Notes: generated from the letters alone by a model not told the origin. A stretch of 64,000 bases of DNA from Shewanella khirikhana (GCF_003957745.1 NZ_CP020373.1:434001-498000); one strand, 5' to 3'; counted from the stretch's first letter, positions 9,496 through 21,747 are shown. Translations and numbers: made by a program.

Positions 9496-10889
9496 GGTGT
9501 TTGGGTTACCTCTGGCGCCATGGCCAGTTGCTGTTGTTTGTTAAAGGCAATTTTCGCCATCAGATCCTTGCTGATGCGGCTGAATTTACCCAGCTCTTTC
9601 TTGCCGATGGACTCGGCCTTGGGCAAATTAACGGTGCGCGGATTGCGGTGTACCCCGTTAACGATAAATTCGTAATGCAGGTGCGCGCCGGTCACCCGGC
9701 CGGTTTTGCCGAGGGTGCCAATGATCTGCCCCTGTTTTACCGAGTCGCCTTTTTTCACCTTGCGTTTGTTCAGGTGCAGGTACTTGGTGGTGTAGGTGCC
9801 GTTATGGCGGATAAACACATAGTTGCCGTTGTATTGGTTGTAACCCGCTTCAATTACCTTGCCGGAGCCTGCCGATTTAATCGGGGTGCCGATGGCGGCC
9901 ACATAATCCACACCGCGGTGGGCTTTGACCTGGCCGGTAACCGGGTGCAGGCGCTTGGGGTTGAAGTTGGAGCTGACGTATTTGAAGTCCACCGGCGAGC
10001 GCAAAAACGCCTTGCGCATGCTTTGGCCGGATTCGGAATAGTAGTTGCCGTCATCGTAACGCACGGCGGTGTATCTGTGGCCGTCGTTGATAAATTCTGC
10101 CGCGAGAATAGCGCCGTTTCGAACAAACTTGTCGTCGGCGTAGTGCTTCTCGAAGAGCAGTGCAAAGCTGTCGCCTTTTTGCAGGTCCTGGGCGAAGTCG
10201 ATGTCCCAGCCAAAGATAGTGGCCAAATCCATGATTTGTCCGGGGTTCAGCCCGGCATCCACGGCGGCGTTCCAGAAGTTGCTGCGAATATTGCCCTGGG
10301 CAAAGTCGGTGCGGGTCGACAGCTGTTTCACATCGAGGGATTCGCTGTAGCCGTTATCGCTTTTGGCAATCATCAGGGTGGTGATGGCATCGATACGGTA
10401 GCTCAGTTTGACCAGCTGCCCCTGATCGTCCTTGGCAATTACGATTTCTTCGCCGGGCATGATTTTCAGCAGGTTCTTTTTGGCTTCCGGCAACCTGGTA
10501 ATTTCATAGACATCACGGCTGCTGAGGCCCGCGCGCTGAAACAGCGCCGCCAGGGTGTCGCCTTTGGCCACTTCAAAGTGTTCCACTTCCAAAGAGGGTT
10601 CCTGGCTGGTGGCCGTGGCCTTGTTAGCGCTGGCTGCTGGCTCAGGCTGGCTTTCGCCATTGGGCGCGGCAATATCAACCTCGGAGGGTTCGCCTGCGGG
10701 CGGCGTGGGTACGCGCTGGGACAGTGGCAGGGTAAATGCCATATCGCTGCTGGCTTCGGGAGTCTGGCGCGATGCCTGGGCATCTTCAGAGGGGAAAAAC
10801 AGGGTGACTGCGGTTAACAGTACAAGAATACTCAGAACAATCTGGTGCTTTTTGGGAAGCAGTTTGAATAGCGTAATAACCTTTGTCAT
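9492..10889 (-). CDS. M23 family murein endopeptidase with OapA/LysM-like region
   Basis: A 465-residue membrane-anchored peptidoglycan DD-endopeptidase of the MepM type. It has a basic start, a membrane segment at about 14-30, a proline/serine-rich linker, a LysM/OapA-like module at about 105-150 ([15 protein letters not shown]) and a C-terminal lysostaphin-type domain. The zinc ligands are visible as HRGVD (HxxxD) and HLHYEF. It cuts cross-links so that new murein can be inserted. It precedes anmK with a 4-base overlap, and is divergent from tyrS. Confidence 0.9.
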   Translation of the reverse strand: MTKVITLFKLLPKKHQIVLSILVLLTAVTLFFPSEDAQASRQTPEASSDMAFTLPLSQRVPTPPAGEPSEVDIAAPNGESQPEPAASANKATATSQEPSLEVEHFEVAKGDTLAALFQRAGLSSRDVYEITRLPEAKKNLLKIMPGEEIVIAKDDQGQLVKLSYRIDAITTLMIAKSDNGYSESLDVKQLSTRTDFAQGNIRSNFWNAAVDAGLNPGQIMDLATIFGWDIDFAQDLQKGDSFALLFEKHYADDKFVRNGAILAAEFINDGHRYTAVRYDDGNYYSESGQSMRKAFLRSPVDFKYVSSNFNPKRLHPVTGQVKAHRGVDYVAAIGTPIKSAGSGKVIEAGYNQYNGNYVFIRHNGTYTTKYLHLNKRKVKKGDSVKQGQIIGTLGKTGRVTGAHLHYEFIVNGVHRNPRTVNLPKAESIGKKELGKFSRISKDLMAKIAFNKQQQLAMAPEVTQTP

Positions 10890-11016
10890 TTGACCCGGGT
10901 ACCAATTCCCTGACTCTATAAACTGAGCCTAGTGTACACACTTTCATTTGCCCAGGCTAACAAGTAACATAAGTCTCTTTGATTGAATTCGGATACTGAC
11001 AGAGGTAGCTGCCAAC

Positions 11017-12213
11017 ATGGCTGATTTGGACCAGGTATTAGCAGAAATTAAACGGGGCACAGATGAGATCCTGCTTGAAGCGGATCTGCTGGAAAAACTG
11101 AAGGAAGGTCGTCCGCTTCGGGTGAAGCTGGGTGCCGACCCAACCGCTCCCGATATCCATCTGGGCCACACGGTCATTCTCAATAAGCTGCGCCTGTTTC
11201 AGGAGCTGGGCCACGAGGTGATCTTCCTGATTGGTGACTTCACCGGCATGGTGGGCGATCCAAGTGGTAAAAACAGCACCCGTCCGCCGCTGACCCGTGA
11301 GCAGGTATTGGCCAACGCCGAAACCTACAAAGAGCAGGTGTACAAGATTTTGGATCCGGCTAAGACGCGCATCGAGTTCAACTCCAGCTGGCTGGAAAAA
11401 CTGGGCGCGGCCGGGATGATCCGTCTGGCCTCGCACCAGACCGTTGCCCGTATGCTTGAGCGTGACGACTTTAAAAAGCGTTACGGTAGCGGTCAGCCGA
11501 TTGCCATTCACGAATTTATGTATCCGCTGCTGCAGGGCTGGGACTCGGTTGCACTGCAGGCCGACGTTGAGCTTGGTGGTACCGACCAGAAGTTCAACCT
11601 GCTGATGGGCCGTGAGCTGCAAAAGGCCGAAGGCCAGAAGCCACAGACCGTTATCATGATGCCGCTGCTGGAAGGTCTGGACGGCGTGAAGAAGATGTCC
11701 AAGTCTGCCCACAACTACATTGGTGTGAGTGAAGCGCCGGACGAAATGTTCGGTAAAATCATGTCCATCTCCGATGAGCTGATGTGGCGCTACTTCGAGC
11801 TGCTGTCGTTCCGCCCGCTGGGTGAAATCGAGCAGTTCAAGGCCAACGTGGAAAGCGGTGCCAACCCACGCGACGTTAAGATTGAACTCGCCAAGGAAAT
11901 CATTGCCCGTTTCCACGACCAGGACGCTGCCGACAAAGCGCATCAGAACTTTATCGATCGTTTCCAAAAAGGCGCCATGCCAGAGGATATCGAAGAAGTG
12001 ACTCTGGCCGCCGGTGAAGGTATGGCGATTGCCAATCTGCTCAAAGAAGTCGGTCTGGTGGGCTCAACTTCTGATGCCATGCGTATGATTAAGCAGGGCG
12101 CCGTGAAGATGGACGGCGAGAAGCTTGATGACACCAAACAGGTGTTTGAGCAGGGCCACAGCGCCATCTTCCAGGTAGGTAAACGTAAGTTTGCCAAAGT
12201 GACCCTGAGCTAA
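11017..12213 (+). CDS. tyrS: tyrosyl-tRNA synthetase, TyrZ-type
   Basis: Class I aminoacyl-tRNA synthetase of 398 residues charging tRNA-Tyr. It carries HLGH at residues 48-51 as the HIGH motif, KKMSKS near residue 228, and a C-terminal S4 RNA-binding domain ([16 protein letters not shown]). The length, shorter than the 424 of E. coli TyrS, and the HLGH variant place it in the second TyrRS group (TyrZ-like). A GAGGTAG ribosome site precedes the ATG. Single-gene unit with its own terminator. Confidence 0.96.
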   Translation: MADLDQVLAEIKRGTDEILLEADLLEKLKEGRPLRVKLGADPTAPDIHLGHTVILNKLRLFQELGHEVIFLIGDFTGMVGDPSGKNSTRPPLTREQVLANAETYKEQVYKILDPAKTRIEFNSSWLEKLGAAGMIRLASHQTVARMLERDDFKKRYGSGQPIAIHEFMYPLLQGWDSVALQADVELGGTDQKFNLLMGRELQKAEGQKPQTVIMMPLLEGLDGVKKMSKSAHNYIGVSEAPDEMFGKIMSISDELMWRYFELLSFRPLGEIEQFKANVESGANPRDVKIELAKEIIARFHDQDAADKAHQNFIDRFQKGAMPEDIEEVTLAAGEGMAIANLLKEVGLVGSTSDAMRMIKQGAVKMDGEKLDDTKQVFEQGHSAIFQVGKRKFAKVTLS

Positions 12214-12247
12214 GCTGATATTGATTTAAAGGCTATTGCCAATAAAT

Positions 12248-12273
12248 ACGGGCGCCCGCAGCGCCCGTTTTTT
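12248..12273 (+). terminator. tyrS terminator
   Basis: Stem CGGGCGC/GCGCCCG with a five-base loop and six T, 35 bases after the tyrS stop. Confidence 0.9.
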
Positions 12274-12288
12274 ATGCCTGAAAAGCGA

Positions 12289-12762
12289 CTACTGCACCGA
12301 CAGCTGATCAGCCATGGTCTGGTAGTCGATAAGGTCAGTATGCTCGGTTACCCTGTGGTTACGCATATCCAGCCTGAGGGTGGTTACCGCAGGCACTGCC
12401 ACGTCGATGATTTTGCCCGGTTTGCCGAACTGCTCACCCGGCCCTTTAAAACGGTAGTTGCCAATCATCACCACCAGCGAGCCTGAGTTGTACATGTGCT
12501 CTATGCTGAAACTGTATTCCAGCACCCCGGCATGGGCGCGCTCGAAAAACTCGATAATGAAGCGGCCGCCCTTGTATTTACGCCCGGCGGTGCGGTCTTG
12601 AAACACGCTGTCGCGGTTGTAGAAGCTGGCAAGCTTGTCGTAGTCGTGCTCAGTGAGCGCCTGAATGTAGTTCACTGCCATTTGCTGCTCCTGGGGCATC
12701 TCGCCAGTGCTGGCAGCAGCCCCAAAGCAGAACATCCACAGCAGTAACCCTATCTTTCGCAC
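12289..12762 (-). CDS. exported NTF2-like (SnoaL fold) protein
   Basis: A 157-residue protein with a probable signal peptide (MRKIGLLLWMFCFGAAAST) and an NTF2-like fold: VNYIQALTEHDYDKLASFY followed by the usual beta sheet. Such domains bind small ligands or act as simple isomerases, but no catalytic residue can be assigned here. It lies 3 bases downstream of the TRIC-family gene on the same strand and is probably the last gene of a three-gene unit with the DUF2721 gene. Confidence 0.75.
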   Translation of the reverse strand: MRKIGLLLWMFCFGAAASTGEMPQEQQMAVNYIQALTEHDYDKLASFYNRDSVFQDRTAGRKYKGGRFIIEFFERAHAGVLEYSFSIEHMYNSGSLVVMIGNYRFKGPGEQFGKPGKIIDVAVPAVTTLRLDMRNHRVTEHTDLIDYQTMADQLSVQ

Positions 12763-12765
12763 ACG

Positions 12766-13389
12766 TCAGTCTCTCTTGGTTTTCAGGTCAAAGGCCGGCA
12801 ATGACAGATGCCAGCGAATAGCCGCGAGCCTTAACATCAACGCACTCAACATCGACAGCCACATGGCCGTTTTGGCATTCATGCCCAGTTGCAGGCTCAG
12901 GGTGTAGGCGATGCCGCCGATGATGGAAGCGGTCGCGTAGATCTCGGTGCGAAGCACCATGGGAATTTGGCGACAAAGCACATCCCGGATAATGCCGCCG
13001 CCCACGCCGGTAATCAAGCCCATGATAACGGCCGACATGCCGTTTAAGCCGAGGCTGAGCGCCTTTTGTGCACCGATGAAGGTAAAGAGTGCCAGCCCCA
13101 AGGCATCCGCAATCGGCAGGGTGTACTGGGGCACCTTGCGCGGACGGCGGATAAAAATCAGTGTAAACAGCACTGTAGCCAGGATCACTATGACGTAGTT
13201 GGGATCCCTAAGCCAAAACACCGGCGTGGCGCCGATGATGGCATCGCGGATAGTGCCGCCGCCCACGGCAGTCACTGCCGCCAGTACCGTCACTCCAAAG
13301 GGATCCATGCGATGTCGCCCGGCAGCCAGGGCACCGGTTAAGGCAAATACGGCTGTGCCGCAGAGGTCAAAAAAGTAAATCCAGCTCAT
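12766..13389 (-). CDS. TRIC-family (YadS/YicG, UPF0126) membrane protein
   Basis: A 207-residue inner-membrane protein with the inverted repeat of UPF0126: [11 protein letters not shown] in the first half and [10 protein letters not shown] in the second, each at the end of a three-helix unit. Prokaryotic members form trimeric cation channels; some have also been implicated in glycine transport, and the specificity here cannot be told. It overlaps the upstream DUF2721 gene by 4 bases. Confidence 0.9.
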   Translation of the reverse strand: MSWIYFFDLCGTAVFALTGALAAGRHRMDPFGVTVLAAVTAVGGGTIRDAIIGATPVFWLRDPNYVIVILATVLFTLIFIRRPRKVPQYTLPIADALGLALFTFIGAQKALSLGLNGMSAVIMGLITGVGGGIIRDVLCRQIPMVLRTEIYATASIIGGIAYTLSLQLGMNAKTAMWLSMLSALMLRLAAIRWHLSLPAFDLKTKRD

Positions 13390-13775
13390 TTGCTCATCTC
13401 TTTCAGGTGAATATTGAGGGCATCCACCGAGATGCGGATTTCAATCACCGACAGGATCAGCGAATAAAGCAGCAGAAGCAGGCTGGCGCCAAAGATAAGC
13501 GAGCCGGTTTTATTCATGCCGACATAGATAAAAATCATACAGAGTACGCACAGGGCAAAGCTGGTAACGCCCGCCTCCTGCATTCTGCGGATAATCACGA
13601 TGCGCTTTTTCAGGTTTTCAATTTGGCTTTTGTGCACCGGTTTGTCGTCGCTGGAGAGGCTGCGGATCAAGGCCGCCAGCGAAAAGAATCGATTGGTGTA
13701 TGCCAGCAGCAACAGGGAGATAGCTGGAAACAGCAGCGCCGGAGTTGTCAGCGATATGTGCAGATGTTCTAACAA
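13386..13775 (-). CDS. DUF2721 family membrane protein
   Basis: A 129-residue protein with three membrane segments (about 9-28, 70-88 and 92-113) and a basic cytoplasmic loop, [17 protein letters not shown]. This pattern, with [23 protein letters not shown] at the start, fits DUF2721. The function is unknown. First gene of the unit DUF2721 - TRIC - NTF2-like, with a 4-base overlap to the next. Confidence 0.8.
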   Translation of the reverse strand: MLEHLHISLTTPALLFPAISLLLLAYTNRFFSLAALIRSLSSDDKPVHKSQIENLKKRIVIIRRMQEAGVTSFALCVLCMIFIYVGMNKTGSLIFGASLLLLLYSLILSVIEIRISVDALNIHLKEMSK

Positions 13776-13906
13776 GATTGATGTCCGTTACCGAATTGAA
13801 AATGACTGAGCCATAAGGGGCGACATTATAGTGTCAACTTGGACAAGGTGCTAACAATCCTCATGCAGCGCAGGCGCAGGATTTATTTCCATCCAATTGC
13901 ACTAAT

Positions 13907-14896
13907 CTACAGGGTTTGCAGATACCTGAGTACCACCCAGGCGATGGGCATAAATACCAGGAACAAAAACCAGGTAAAACAGGCGCGGTTGGAAAGCTTA
14001 ATGGCATCGCCGATATTGGCAGCCCTCGGCAGAGGCCCGGCGCCCACTTTATCGATGGCGACGCGGCTGCCATGGAACTTCTGCGGGCCGCCAAGTTCTA
14101 TATTCAGCACTGTGGCCGCAACATAGGCGCTGCGAATGGCATTGGACAGGGGTTGCCAGCGTCTGTGGCTAAACAGGGCGCCAAGGCCCGCAGGGCCGCC
14201 CTGAATCGCCAGGCTCAGGCTCCACAGCCATGACGGGATATACAGCAGCACCGACACCAGCAGGTTGATGGGGGCGCAAAAGAAGCGAAACTTCGGCACC
14301 ATCGGCGGCCACACCAGTTCCAGCTGTTTGAGCATGCGAACCAGCAGCACCATGGGAGCGCCGGCAATGGCAAAGAAAAACACTGTCGAGGCGGTGCCGT
14401 AGATGGGCGCCGTCACCAGTTTTTCAATAGTAGCCTTGGCAATCCCCACTTCGGACAGCTCGGCAGTATCCCGTGAAAGATACTGCCCCAGCAGCTTTTT
14501 TGCCTGCTCCTTATTGCCGTGGGCCAGGGTGCGATGCACCTCATCGGCCACCTGGACAAAACTTGCATCGGACAGGCAAAGGTAGAGGATCAGAAACTCG
14601 AAAAACCACGGGAAGGCGGCCATATCCAAAAGAAAGGTCACAATCAGCCAGAAGGGCAGGACCAGCAGCACGGCGGCCATAACACCGGCAATCATTTGCT
14701 GCCTGGGGCCACGCTCGGGGTGATTGACCTTGTGGGCCAGTTCTTTGGCCAAAAAGCCAAACCACACCAGCGGCTGCATTTCACGGGGCAGGGGGGCCAG
14801 TCTGGCCAGCGGCAGGGCGCACAACAGGATAAGGAAGCCCTCAAACAGGGCTCCATCCAGAGCGATAAGCTGGTTTACAAACTGGCCGTTGGTCAT
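13907..14896 (-). CDS. CbiB/CobD-like membrane protein outside a cobalamin locus
   Basis: A 329-residue membrane protein similar to the CbiB/CobD adenosylcobinamide-phosphate synthases and the related AmpE. LGQYLSRDTAELSEVGIAKA corresponds to the SRDT region of CbiB, and TAPIYG to the following APLF helix. The usual N-terminal GDPRWLPHPVR motif and the E-N-D signature in between are absent. No other B12 gene is nearby. The ATG at 14896 shares a base with the mtnN stop (TAATG), so translation is coupled. A regulatory or remodelled role seems more likely than cobalamin synthesis. Confidence 0.75.
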   Translation of the reverse strand: MTNGQFVNQLIALDGALFEGFLILLCALPLARLAPLPREMQPLVWFGFLAKELAHKVNHPERGPRQQMIAGVMAAVLLVLPFWLIVTFLLDMAAFPWFFEFLILYLCLSDASFVQVADEVHRTLAHGNKEQAKKLLGQYLSRDTAELSEVGIAKATIEKLVTAPIYGTASTVFFFAIAGAPMVLLVRMLKQLELVWPPMVPKFRFFCAPINLLVSVLLYIPSWLWSLSLAIQGGPAGLGALFSHRRWQPLSNAIRSAYVAATVLNIELGGPQKFHGSRVAIDKVGAGPLPRAANIGDAIKLSNRACFTWFLFLVFMPIAWVVLRYLQTL

Positions 14897-15588
14897 TAAA
14901 GACCCTCGATAAGCGCCATGACCATCAGGGCGGAGTGATGCCCTGCTTTCACCAAGTATGAGTCGAAATCGACCGGACTGTCATTATTGGCATTGTCAGA
15001 CAGCGAGCGGATCACCACGAAGGGGGTGCCGAACTGATGGCAAATCTGACCGATGGCGGCGCCTTCCATTTCACAGGCGGCCATGGTGGGGAAGTCAGCG
15101 CGCATCTTGGCGGTGCGCACAGGGTCGCAGATAAAACTGTCGCCGGTGCAGATAAGGCCTTCAATGGTTTTCACTTCACCGAGGCTGGCAACGGCGGCCT
15201 TGGCGGCGTTCACCAGGCGGGCGTCACTGACGAATGCGGCTGGCTGCTGGGCCATTTGACCGATTTCATAACCGAAGGCGGTAACGTCCACATCGTGGTA
15301 GCGCACTTCGCTGGCAATCACCACATCACCAATGGTCAGGCTGTCAACAAAACCACCGGCAGAGCCGGTATTGATAACAAAATCAGGTGCAAACTTGTCG
15401 ATAAGCAGGGTGGTGGCGAGGGCGGCGGCCACTTTGCCGATGCCGGAGCGGGTTACAATAACCTGCTTGCCGTGCAGTTCACCCTCGGTGAACTCGATGC
15501 CGGCGATGGTGCTGGACTTGGGGGAATGCAGTGCCGCAATCAGGTGGGCTACTTCCGGCTCCATGGCGCCGATAATACCGATTTTCAT
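14896..15588 (-). CDS. mtnN: 5'-methylthioadenosine/S-adenosylhomocysteine nucleosidase
   Basis: Cytoplasmic nucleosidase of 230 residues (E. coli 232) that removes adenine from MTA, SAH and 5'-deoxyadenosine, feeding methionine salvage and AI-2 production. It has the typical start [16 protein letters not shown] with the catalytic Glu, NTGSAGGF in the middle, [12 protein letters not shown] for ribose binding and RSLSDNAN with the catalytic Asp. It is first in a two-gene unit with the CbiB-like gene, through a TAATG junction. Confidence 0.95.
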   Translation of the reverse strand: MKIGIIGAMEPEVAHLIAALHSPKSSTIAGIEFTEGELHGKQVIVTRSGIGKVAAALATTLLIDKFAPDFVINTGSAGGFVDSLTIGDVVIASEVRYHDVDVTAFGYEIGQMAQQPAAFVSDARLVNAAKAAVASLGEVKTIEGLICTGDSFICDPVRTAKMRADFPTMAACEMEGAAIGQICHQFGTPFVVIRSLSDNANNDSPVDFDSYLVKAGHHSALMVMALIEGL

Positions 15589-15657
15589 AACTTGCCTTTG
15601 AGCGTGTATAGGGAATGGCAGTCAATATACCACACAGGTATGACTGGTATACAGGCT

Positions 15658-15696
15658 CAAAAAAAGCGCATCCTCAGGAAGACCTTTCGGATGCGC
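15658..15696 (-). terminator. gltBD operon terminator
   Basis: On the minus strand, stem GCGCATCC/GGATGCGC with a 15-base loop, followed by seven T. It lies 24 bases after the gltD stop. Confidence 0.88.
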
Positions 15697-15720
15697 AATA
15701 CACAAGCAAAGGGTGCCGGA

Positions 15721-17145
<1,425 letters not shown>

Positions 17146-20100
17146 TTATCCCGCTTTTACTGCCAGTTCAGGGTTTGGCTTTTCCAGCTTGAGCAAGTCG
17201 GCCACCGCCACGTTTTTGGGTTTCACCAGCACGAAGCAATCGAGCCAGTTATCGAAGTCGCTCAGGATGGCCCGGGCGTGTTCGCTGCCGGTTTCGGCCA
17301 CGTGCTCTTCAATCAGCCCCTTGAGGTGCTTCTGATGGATAACAGACTCCACCTTTTGGGTGTCGACCATCTCGGTATTCACCCGACGGTTAAAGCGGCC
17401 GAACTGGTCGAATACGTAGGCAAAACCACCTGTCATACCGGCACCGAAGTTCACCCCTGTCTTGCCGAGTACCACCACTATGCCGCCGGTCATGTATTCG
17501 CAGCCGTTGTCACCCAGACCTTCCACCACGGCGACGGCGCCGGAGTTACGCACGCCGAAACGCTCGCCCGCCTGACCAGCGGCAAAGAACTTGCCGCCGG
17601 TGGCGCCATAGAGGCAGGTGTTACCCACAATGGCGGTGCGCTCACTCTGGAAGGCGCTGCCGATAGGCGGGTAGATAGACAGCTTGCCGCCGGACATGCC
17701 TTTGCCGACGTAATCGTTGGCATCGCCGCACAGGCTCATATCAAGGCCGGGGGCATTCCATACGCCGAAGCTTTGACCGGCGGTGCCGTTAAACGACAGG
17801 CTGATTGGCGCCTTGGCACCGCTGAGGCCCCACTGGCTGGCGATAATCCCCGACAGCGTGGCACCCACAGAACGGTCGGTGTTGTTGATGCTGTAGGCCG
17901 CGCTGAAGCTCTCGCCAGCGGCCACGGCCGCTTCGGCATCTTTCACCAGACGCTGGTTCAGCTCGCCATTGTCGGCGGGCGGGTTGGTTTCCAGCCAGGT
18001 GCGGGCAGAACCTTCGCGCACGTCCGGCTGATACAGGATCGGAGACAAGTCCAGACCATGTTGCTTCTCGGTCTCGCCCTGAAGCGCCTGCAGCCATTCG
18101 CTGCGGCCCACCAGATCTTCAAAGCGGCTTACGCCCAGCCTGGCCATCCACTCACGCACTTCCTCGGCCACGAACTCGAAGTAGGTCATTACCCGCTCAG
18201 GCAAGCCGTGGTAGTGGTTGTCCCGCAGGTTCTTGTCCTGAGTCGCCACGCCGGTGGCGCAGTTGTTCAGGTGGCAAATACGCAGGTACTTACAGCCAAG
18301 GGCAATCATGGGCACAGTGCCGAAACCGAAGCTCTCGGCGCCCAGCAGCGCAGCCTTGATAACGTCTGTGCCGGTCTTGAGACCACCATCCACCTGCAGG
18401 CGGATTTTGTGGCGCAGGCCGTTTTCCACCAGAGATTGATGTACTTCGGCCAGACCCAGCTCCCAGGGGGAGCCGGCATATTTCACCGAGGTGATGGGGC
18501 TCGCGCCCGTGCCACCGTCATAGCCGGATACGGTGATCATATCGGCGTACGCCTTGGCCACACCGGTGGCAATGGTGCCGATGCCGGGTTCAGATACCAG
18601 CTTGACGCTTACCAGTGCCTTGGGATTGATTTGCTTCAAATCGAAAATCAGCTGCGCCAGATCTTCAATCGAATAAATATCGTGGTGCGGCGGCGGCGAA
18701 ATCAGGGTCACACCGGGGCGCGCATACCGCAGACCGGCAATCTCAACACTCACCTTATGGCCGGGCAACTGACCGCCTTCACCGGGCTTGGCGCCCTGTG
18801 CCACCTTGATTTGCAGCACTTCGGCGTTAACCAGATAGTGGGCGGTGACACCAAAGCGACCAGAGGCAATCTGCTTGATGGCAGAGTTTTTCTCGGTGCC
18901 GAAACGACGTGGATCTTCACCACCTTCACCTGAGTTGGAGCGGCCACCAAGGCGGTTCATGGCAATGGCCAGCGCCTCGTGGGCTTCCGGACTCAGGGCG
19001 CCGATACTCATGGCGGCGCTGTCAAAGCGCGGATACAGTGACTTGGCCTCTTCTACCTTGGCCAGTTCGATGGCGGCGTCTGTGCCTTTTACGCTGAAAA
19101 GGTCACGCAGCATGGCCACCGGACGCTCGTCCACCAGGCGGGCGAACTCCTTGTATTTGTCGTAGTCGCGGCCATGGAGGGAGGCCTGCAGGGTGTTAAC
19201 CACATCCGGGTTGAAAGCGTGGTATTCGCCACCTTCCACGTACTTGAGCAGACCGCCCTGAGGCAGCGCCACATGGGGGCGGAAAGCTGCCAGATGCAGC
19301 TGTTTCTGATCCCTGGCCAGATGATCGAAGCTGACGCCTTCGATACGGCTCACTACGCCTTTGAAGCAGAGCTCAATCACGTCACGGGCAAGACCAATGG
19401 CTTCAAATTGTTGGCTGCAGCGGTAAGAGGCCACAGTGCTGATCCCCATCTTGGACATGATTTTGCGCAGTCCCTTTTCGATGCCGTAACGGAAGTTCAG
19501 CATCAGGGCGACCATGTCGTCGGCGTCGTTGCGCTTGGCCATGTCAGCGATTGATTCATACACCAGATAGGGGTAGATGGCCGTGGCACCAAAGCCCAGC
19601 AATACCGCAAAGTGGTGAGGATCCCGGGCAGACGCGGTTTCAACAATGATGTTGGTGTCGCAGCGCAGGCTCTTGGACACCAGCATCTGCTGCACTGCAC
19701 CCACGGCCATGGCGGCAGGGATCACCTGACGATTCTTGGCCACAGCGCGGTCTGAGAGCACCAGCAACGTGGTGCCGGTACGTGCCAGACGCTCGGCATC
19801 GTCGGTGATGCGGCGAATGGCGTTTTCCAGGCCTTCGGCCGGGTCGTAGTTGAGATCCACGATATTGGCACGATAGTAGGCTTTATCGAGCGACATCAAC
19901 TGGTTGAAGTCGGAGTACAGCAGTACCGGAGAGTTGAACATCACCCGGTAGGCATTGCCCGTGGTTTCGTTAAACAGGTTTTGCTCACGGCCAACGCAGG
20001 TGGCCAGCGACATCACGTGCTTTTCACGCAGTGGATCGATAGGTGGGTTGGTGACCTGGGCAAACTTCTGACGGAAGTAGTCGTACAGGGAACGCTGCTT

Positions 20101-21594
20101 TTTCGACAGCACTGCCATGGGGGTATCGTCGCCCATGGAGCCCACGGCTTCTTCGCCCTGACGAGCCAGAACCCAAATCACCTGTTCGAGTTCTTCACGG
20201 CTGTAACCAAACAGCTTTTGATATTGCAGCAGGGTGTCACGGCTGAACTCACTTGCGCCGTGCTGCTCGCCGGTCATCTGTTCGGCCGGTTTCAGGGTGC
20301 GGCTGTTTTTCGCCATCCACTCCTTGTAGGGGTGGCGGCGCTTGAGGTCGTTATCAATCTCAAACGACTGGTACAGACGGCCGTTAAGGGTATCGAGCAC
20401 CAGCAGTTCGCCCGGGCCCACACGGCCTTTTTCGACCACTTCGTCGGGCTGGTAGTCCCAAATGCCCACTTCCGAAGCCAGGGTCAGGATACGGTCTTTG
20501 GTGATCACATAACGTGATGGACGCAGGCCGTTACGGTCCACGGCGCAGGCGGCGTGGCGGCCATTGGTCATTACAATGCCGGCCGGGCCGTCCCAGGGCT
20601 CCATGTGCATGGAGTTAAAGTCGTAGAAGGCTTTCAGCTCTTCGTCCATCTCTGGGTTACTTTGCCATGCGGGCGGGATCAGCAAACGCATGGCGCGGTA
20701 CAGATCCATACCGCCGGAGAGCAGCATTTCCAGCATGTTATCCAGTGAGGATGAGTCGGAGCCGGTTTCGTTTACAAAGGGCGCTGCCTGCTGCAAATCG
20801 GGCAGCAGTGGCGAGTTGAATTTGTACGCACGGGCACGGGCCCATTGACGGTTGCCGGTGATGGTGTTGATTTCACCGTTGTGCGCCAGGTAGCGAAATG
20901 GCTGCGCCAGTGGCCACTTGGGCGAGGTGTTGGTTGAAAAGCGCTGGTGGAACAGGCAGATAGCGCTTTCCAGACGAATGTCGGCCAGGTCTGGATAGAA
21001 GGCAGGCAGATCGGCGGGCATCATCAGGCCCTTGTACACAATCACCTGACCGGAAAGGCTGGCCACATAAAAGTCGGGGTCGGCAGTCATTTGCTGCTCG
21101 AGGCGACGACGGGCCATATAGAGGCGACGTTCCAGATCTTTTTCACGCCAGCCGATGGGGGCGTTGATCAGCACCTGTACAATGCGGGGCAGACTGGATT
21201 TGCCGATATCACCCAGCACGTCCGGGTTAACCGGCACTTCGCGCCAACCGGCAATGCACAGGGTTTCTTTTTCCAGCTCACGCTCGAGCAGGAAACGGGT
21301 AGCGGCAACGCGTTCTTCATCCTGGCTTAAAAAGAACATGCCCACGGCAAATTTACGGGAAAGGTGCCAGTCGTTCTCGGCGGCAATGGCCTCAAAGAAC
21401 TTGATGGGCAGCTGCATGAGCAGGCCACAGCCGTCACCGGTGCGACCATCTGAGGCAATACCGCCTCGGTGTTTCATGCGATCCAGTCCCGTGATGGCGG
21501 TACGCACAATGCGATGGCTGGCCTCTCCGTCCATCTGGGCTATCAGACCGAATCCACAATTGTCCCGCTCAAAACTGGGATGATACAAGCTCAT
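17146..21594 (-). CDS. gltB: glutamate synthase (NADPH) large subunit
   Basis: A 1482-residue enzyme that transfers the glutamine amide nitrogen to 2-oxoglutarate. Domains in order are the class II glutaminase with nucleophile Cys13, exposed after removal of a 12-residue propeptide; a central region; the FMN/3Fe-4S synthase domain (GYDGGTGASPITSVKYAG, then CHLNNCATGVATQ); and the C-terminal beta-helix with its glycine-rich turns. The ATG at 21594 (MSLYHPSFERDNCGFGL) is fixed by the propeptide length. With gltD it forms the main ammonia assimilation operon. Confidence 0.97.
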   Translation of the reverse strand: MSLYHPSFERDNCGFGLIAQMDGEASHRIVRTAITGLDRMKHRGGIASDGRTGDGCGLLMQLPIKFFEAIAAENDWHLSRKFAVGMFFLSQDEERVAATRFLLERELEKETLCIAGWREVPVNPDVLGDIGKSSLPRIVQVLINAPIGWREKDLERRLYMARRRLEQQMTADPDFYVASLSGQVIVYKGLMMPADLPAFYPDLADIRLESAICLFHQRFSTNTSPKWPLAQPFRYLAHNGEINTITGNRQWARARAYKFNSPLLPDLQQAAPFVNETGSDSSSLDNMLEMLLSGGMDLYRAMRLLIPPAWQSNPEMDEELKAFYDFNSMHMEPWDGPAGIVMTNGRHAACAVDRNGLRPSRYVITKDRILTLASEVGIWDYQPDEVVEKGRVGPGELLVLDTLNGRLYQSFEIDNDLKRRHPYKEWMAKNSRTLKPAEQMTGEQHGASEFSRDTLLQYQKLFGYSREELEQVIWVLARQGEEAVGSMGDDTPMAVLSKKQRSLYDYFRQKFAQVTNPPIDPLREKHVMSLATCVGREQNLFNETTGNAYRVMFNSPVLLYSDFNQLMSLDKAYYRANIVDLNYDPAEGLENAIRRITDDAERLARTGTTLLVLSDRAVAKNRQVIPAAMAVGAVQQMLVSKSLRCDTNIIVETASARDPHHFAVLLGFGATAIYPYLVYESIADMAKRNDADDMVALMLNFRYGIEKGLRKIMSKMGISTVASYRCSQQFEAIGLARDVIELCFKGVVSRIEGVSFDHLARDQKQLHLAAFRPHVALPQGGLLKYVEGGEYHAFNPDVVNTLQASLHGRDYDKYKEFARLVDERPVAMLRDLFSVKGTDAAIELAKVEEAKSLYPRFDSAAMSIGALSPEAHEALAIAMNRLGGRSNSGEGGEDPRRFGTEKNSAIKQIASGRFGVTAHYLVNAEVLQIKVAQGAKPGEGGQLPGHKVSVEIAGLRYARPGVTLISPPPHHDIYSIEDLAQLIFDLKQINPKALVSVKLVSEPGIGTIATGVAKAYADMITVSGYDGGTGASPITSVKYAGSPWELGLAEVHQSLVENGLRHKIRLQVDGGLKTGTDVIKAALLGAESFGFGTVPMIALGCKYLRICHLNNCATGVATQDKNLRDNHYHGLPERVMTYFEFVAEEVREWMARLGVSRFEDLVGRSEWLQALQGETEKQHGLDLSPILYQPDVREGSARTWLETNPPADNGELNQRLVKDAEAAVAAGESFSAAYSINNTDRSVGATLSGIIASQWGLSGAKAPISLSFNGTAGQSFGVWNAPGLDMSLCGDANDYVGKGMSGGKLSIYPPIGSAFQSERTAIVGNTCLYGATGGKFFAAGQAGERFGVRNSGAVAVVEGLGDNGCEYMTGGIVVVLGKTGVNFGAGMTGGFAYVFDQFGRFNRRVNTEMVDTQKVESVIHQKHLKGLIEEHVAETGSEHARAILSDFDNWLDCFVLVKPKNVAVADLLKLEKPNPELAVKAG

Positions 21595-21678
21595 ACAAAT
21601 CCCCCACCTAAAACCTCTGATTGATACTGCTCGGGGAATCACGCAAAAAACATTGATAGATATGCACCCGAATTTCCC

Positions 21679-21707
21679 AAATTATCCCGAGAATTTACAA
21701 AGGTCAA
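21679..21707 (-). promoter_or_regulatory. sigma-70 promoter of gltBD
   Basis: On the minus strand, TTGACC and TAATTT are separated by exactly 17 bases. The expected start of transcription is near 21672, giving a leader of about 78 bases before the gltB ATG. Confidence 0.7.
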
Positions 21708-21723
21708 ACCTAAAGATTGCATA

Positions 21724-21747
21724 AAACATGGGTAAAAAATCATGTTT
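21724..21747. promoter_or_regulatory. palindromic site upstream of the gltB promoter
   Basis: Perfect 7-base arms AAACATG and CATGTTT with ten bases between, 17 bases upstream of the -35 box. The position fits an activator site, but the binding protein is unknown. Confidence 0.4.

Noticed and set aside
15612..15656. GGTAT repeats and CTGGTATACAG before mtnN, resembling a LexA or other operator
   Set aside because: They do not fit the CTGT-N8-ACAG LexA pattern, and no other motif could be matched.
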